Shown piece after piece: positions 5,927 to 7,372 of a DNA stretch of 7,372 nt. The notes beneath the pieces were generated by a model, which was not told the origin of the DNA, did no database searches, and worked only from the letters and a program-made list of their open reading frames with translations. Made by a program: the position numbers and the translations under genes. Each line of letters starts with the position of its first letter. Position 1 is the stretch's first letter. Source of the stretch: Brevundimonas sp. (GTDB lineage Bacteria; Pseudomonadota; Alphaproteobacteria; Caulobacterales; Caulobacteraceae); contig JAVHYH010000114.1 of the NCBI GenBank assembly GCA_031119155.1, positions 1-7,372 on the forward strand, written 5' to 3'.

Positions 5927-7177
5927 TCAGGGCCGGGAGACGTAGAAGGTGGCCGAGTTTCCCGTCGCCGTGGCGCTGGAGATGACCGAACGGTTCGAGC
6001 CTGCGACAACAGTGCTCGCCCGCGCGGTGACGTCGCCCGAGTTGGTCTGCACGTTGGTGGCGTTCAGATAGCCTTGGCAGTCCGAGCAGGAGTAGCCGGT
6101 GACCGCATTGCCGGTCGCCTCGGCGCCCACATAGACATCGTAGCCGTTCGTCCCGGCGAAGGTGGCCGTGACCTCGACCCCGCCGGTGTTGATCTGGCTG
6201 TTGTCGATCTCGACGAAGATGTCGTTGTTGCCGACTGACAGCTGATTGCCCGAGCCGCTGGCGTACGCCTGGGCGCGGCCATAGTCATAGGCGGTGGTGG
6301 TCGCCGCCGAGCGGATGAAGGACGAATTATCCTGGGCCGATTCCGTCACGACCGATCCGCCCGAGTTGAAGCTGTTGGCGTAGTTGCCGACCGCGCGGGC
6401 CCGCGCCGCCAGATCCCAGCCGTTGCCGGCGTTGGCGCTGGCCTCGGCCTCGATGAAGTCGCCGGTCGAGGTCTGGTCGAAGGCCAGGTTCTGACCCGAG
6501 GTCTGGCCGCTGTTCACGCCGATGGCGTTGCCCATGGCCTGGGCCTGCACTTCGGCGGCGGCGGGGACGTACTGGCTTTCCAGACGACTGTAGGCGCGGA
6601 CCGTCGCCGAGGACGACTGCTCGACCGTGCCCTGCAACACGCTGCCTTCGCCATAAAGCGAGACGGTGTTGGAGGTCGCCGTGGCGGACACGACGCCGCC
6701 GGCCAGCAGGCGGGCGTTCTCGTCGCCGACCTCGGTCAGGGCGCCGACCAGTTCGCCGGTGTTGCGCTGGACTGCTTCGACGGTGACGTCGGCGTCATAG
6801 CCGCTGGCCGCCAGATAATTGCCGCCCGCATTGGAGTTGACCGCGACGGGGCCCGAGGTGTCGCCGCCCAGGGTGACCGAGGTGGTGGCGATGGAATCGC
6901 CGCGCATGTCCTGGGTCGAGCGAATGGTGACCGTGCCGTTCTCCACCGCGCCGGACGCCGAATTGCCGTTGGCCGTGGTGGCGACCGTGACCTGATCCTG
7001 CGAGTCGACGACGTTCAGCGTCTGGTCGGCGAAGACGTCGCCCAGTTGCAGCTGGTTGTTCAGGACAAGGCTGTTGTCCTGCGGGGGCGTCTGTGCGGCG
7101 GCCTCAGTAGCGGCTGCGACGCACATCACCGTCGCGGCGATCGTGCCAGCGAGACGGATCTGCACGGGTCTGGCCAT
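5927..7177 (-). CDS. hfaD: Holdfast anchor protein HfaD
   Basis: A 416-residue exported protein with a signal peptide (residues 1-29, ending EAAAQ) and a mature part rich in Ala, Ser, Thr, Asn, Gly and Gln, with very few Lys and almost no Cys. In Caulobacter HfaD sits with HfaA and HfaB at the cell pole and forms the complex that holds the holdfast polysaccharide to the envelope. Assignment rests on composition, signal peptide, length and position directly after an HfaB-like gene (the known hfaA-hfaB-hfaD order). The mature chain has a regular repeat with Gly-Asn anchors every 46-50 residues. The only two mature Cys are Cys364 and Cys367 in SCSDC. The ATG at 7177 lies inside the hfaB reading frame with only a weak GGA about 8 bases upstream, suggesting coupling to hfaB translation. 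No T-tract terminator follows the stop. Confidence 0.8.
   Translation of the reverse strand: MARPVQIRLAGTIAATVMCVAAATEAAAQTPPQDNSLVLNNQLQLGDVFADQTLNVVDSQDQVTVATTANGNSASGAVENGTVTIRSTQDMRGDSIATTSVTLGGDTSGPVAVNSNAGGNYLAASGYDADVTVEAVQRNTGELVGALTEVGDENARLLAGGVVSATATSNTVSLYGEGSVLQGTVEQSSSATVRAYSRLESQYVPAAAEVQAQAMGNAIGVNSGQTSGQNLAFDQTSTGDFIEAEASANAGNGWDLAARARAVGNYANSFNSGGSVVTESAQDNSSFIRSAATTTAYDYGRAQAYASGSGNQLSVGNNDIFVEIDNSQINTGGVEVTATFAGTNGYDVYVGAEATGNAVTGYSCSDCQGYLNATNVQTNSGDVTARASTVVAGSNRSVISSATATGNSATFYVSRP
5942..6988 (-). repeat. Eight-copy ~48-residue protein repeat in HfaD
   Basis: Aligning the chain on a [G/S]N pair gives Asn at residues 72, 120, 170, 217, 265, 311, 357 and 407, with spacings of 48, 50, 47, 48, 46, 46 and 50. 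A Gln follows each of the first seven at +17 to +20 (89, 137, 187, 235, 282, 328, 377). Each GN is preceded by an alternating Ala/small-residue strand (for example AQAMGN, ARAVGN, AEATGN, ATATGN). The repeats are divergent in sequence. They fit a beta-solenoid or stacked beta-hairpin fold; the fold is inference. Confidence 0.75.
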
Positions 7178-7372
7178 TGTTGGTGTCCGTGTTGGGGTAA
7201 GCCGGATAGTAGCCGCCGGTGATGCTGACGGTGCTCGCCAGCGGGTCCTGCCCGGCCTGCAGGCAGATGTCGGGGCCGGGGGCGCCGTACAGATTGGCCA
7301 TGAACTCGACCGTGGCCATTTCGATCAGGGCGCGAACGGCCAGCTGAACCGGCTCCAGCGCGCCTTCGCCGG
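7104..7372 (-). CDS. hfaB: Holdfast anchor protein HfaB (CsgG-like), C-terminal part (gene runs off the right edge)
   Basis: The last 88 residues of a CsgG/HfaB-family protein. The visible segment ALEPVQLAVRALIEMATVEF, followed by MANLYG, matches the conserved C-terminal helix of CsgG (EPV...IE...), the curli secretion lipoprotein that forms an outer-membrane pore. In Caulobacter HfaB is needed to export and stabilise HfaA and HfaD. The helix is followed by a less conserved tail (PGPDICLQAG, then GGYYPAYPNTDTNNGQ) and a final Arg/Asp-rich stretch, TRADPSRWHDRRDGDVRRSRY. That last stretch is read from DNA that also encodes the HfaD signal peptide in another frame, a 74-base overlap. The identity relies on a short segment plus the neighbouring hfaD. 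Confidence 0.75.
   Translation of the reverse strand, partial: GEGALEPVQLAVRALIEMATVEFMANLYGAPGPDICLQAGQDPLASTVSITGGYYPAYPNTDTNNGQTRADPSRWHDRRDGDVRRSRY

Noticed and set aside
4397..6238. 613-codon plus-strand open frame opposite the M16 peptidase and hfaD 3' end
   Set aside because: It is antisense to a well-supported M16 gene and crosses into hfaD and the promoter region. The product is Arg/Gly/Ala/Val-rich with no recognisable domain. Long antisense frames are expected where third positions are strongly GC.

Overview
The window looks like chromosome of a GC-rich alphaproteobacterium of the Caulobacterales, probably Brevundimonas or a close relative. The basis is the strong GC bias at third codon positions, a promoter close to the Caulobacter housekeeping consensus, and above all the end of a holdfast-anchor (hfa) locus at the right edge. 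The genus is an inference. I see no insertion sequence, phage gene, tRNA, rRNA or CRISPR array.

Layout, left to right. (1) Positions 1-415, minus strand: N-terminal part of a PhoH-family ATPase. (2) Positions 416-713: divergent intergenic region. On the minus strand it holds a plausible promoter, a 49-codon small ORF with a perfect AGGAGG, and an intrinsic terminator lying inside that ORF. The ORF stop overlaps the phoH start as ATGA, so the arrangement looks like a leader/attenuator or a small RNA ahead of phoH. (3) Positions 714-1241, plus: gamma-class carbonic anhydrase-like left-handed beta-helix protein. (4) Positions 1245-1787, minus: PAS_5-like sensor-domain protein, convergent with the previous gene and only 3 bases from it. 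(5) Positions 1926-2798, plus: exported protein of unknown function with CC/poly-Pro and Asn-alternating tracts, ended by a strong terminator at 2893-2922. (6) Positions 2930-5779, minus: large exported M16 zinc metallopeptidase with its own candidate promoter at 5855-5880. (7) Positions 5927-7177 and 7104-7372, minus: hfaD and the 3' end of hfaB, overlapping by 74 bases.

How the genes fit together. HfaB (CsgG-like outer-membrane lipoprotein) and HfaD (exported surface protein) belong to the system that anchors the polysaccharide holdfast to the envelope. HfaD here has eight evenly spaced Gly-Asn anchors 46-50 residues apart, seven of them followed by a Gln, which points to a repetitive beta fold fitting curli-like export. 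The M16 peptidase and the Cys/Pro/Asn-rich protein also carry signal peptides, so the right two-thirds of the window mostly encodes envelope proteins. A functional link between them and the holdfast is only suggested by proximity. PhoH, the carbonic anhydrase-like protein and the PAS protein look like ordinary cytoplasmic neighbours.

The points most worth following are the phoH leader arrangement, the HfaD repeat architecture, the long hfaB/hfaD overlap and the unrecognised Cys/Pro/Asn-rich exported protein.
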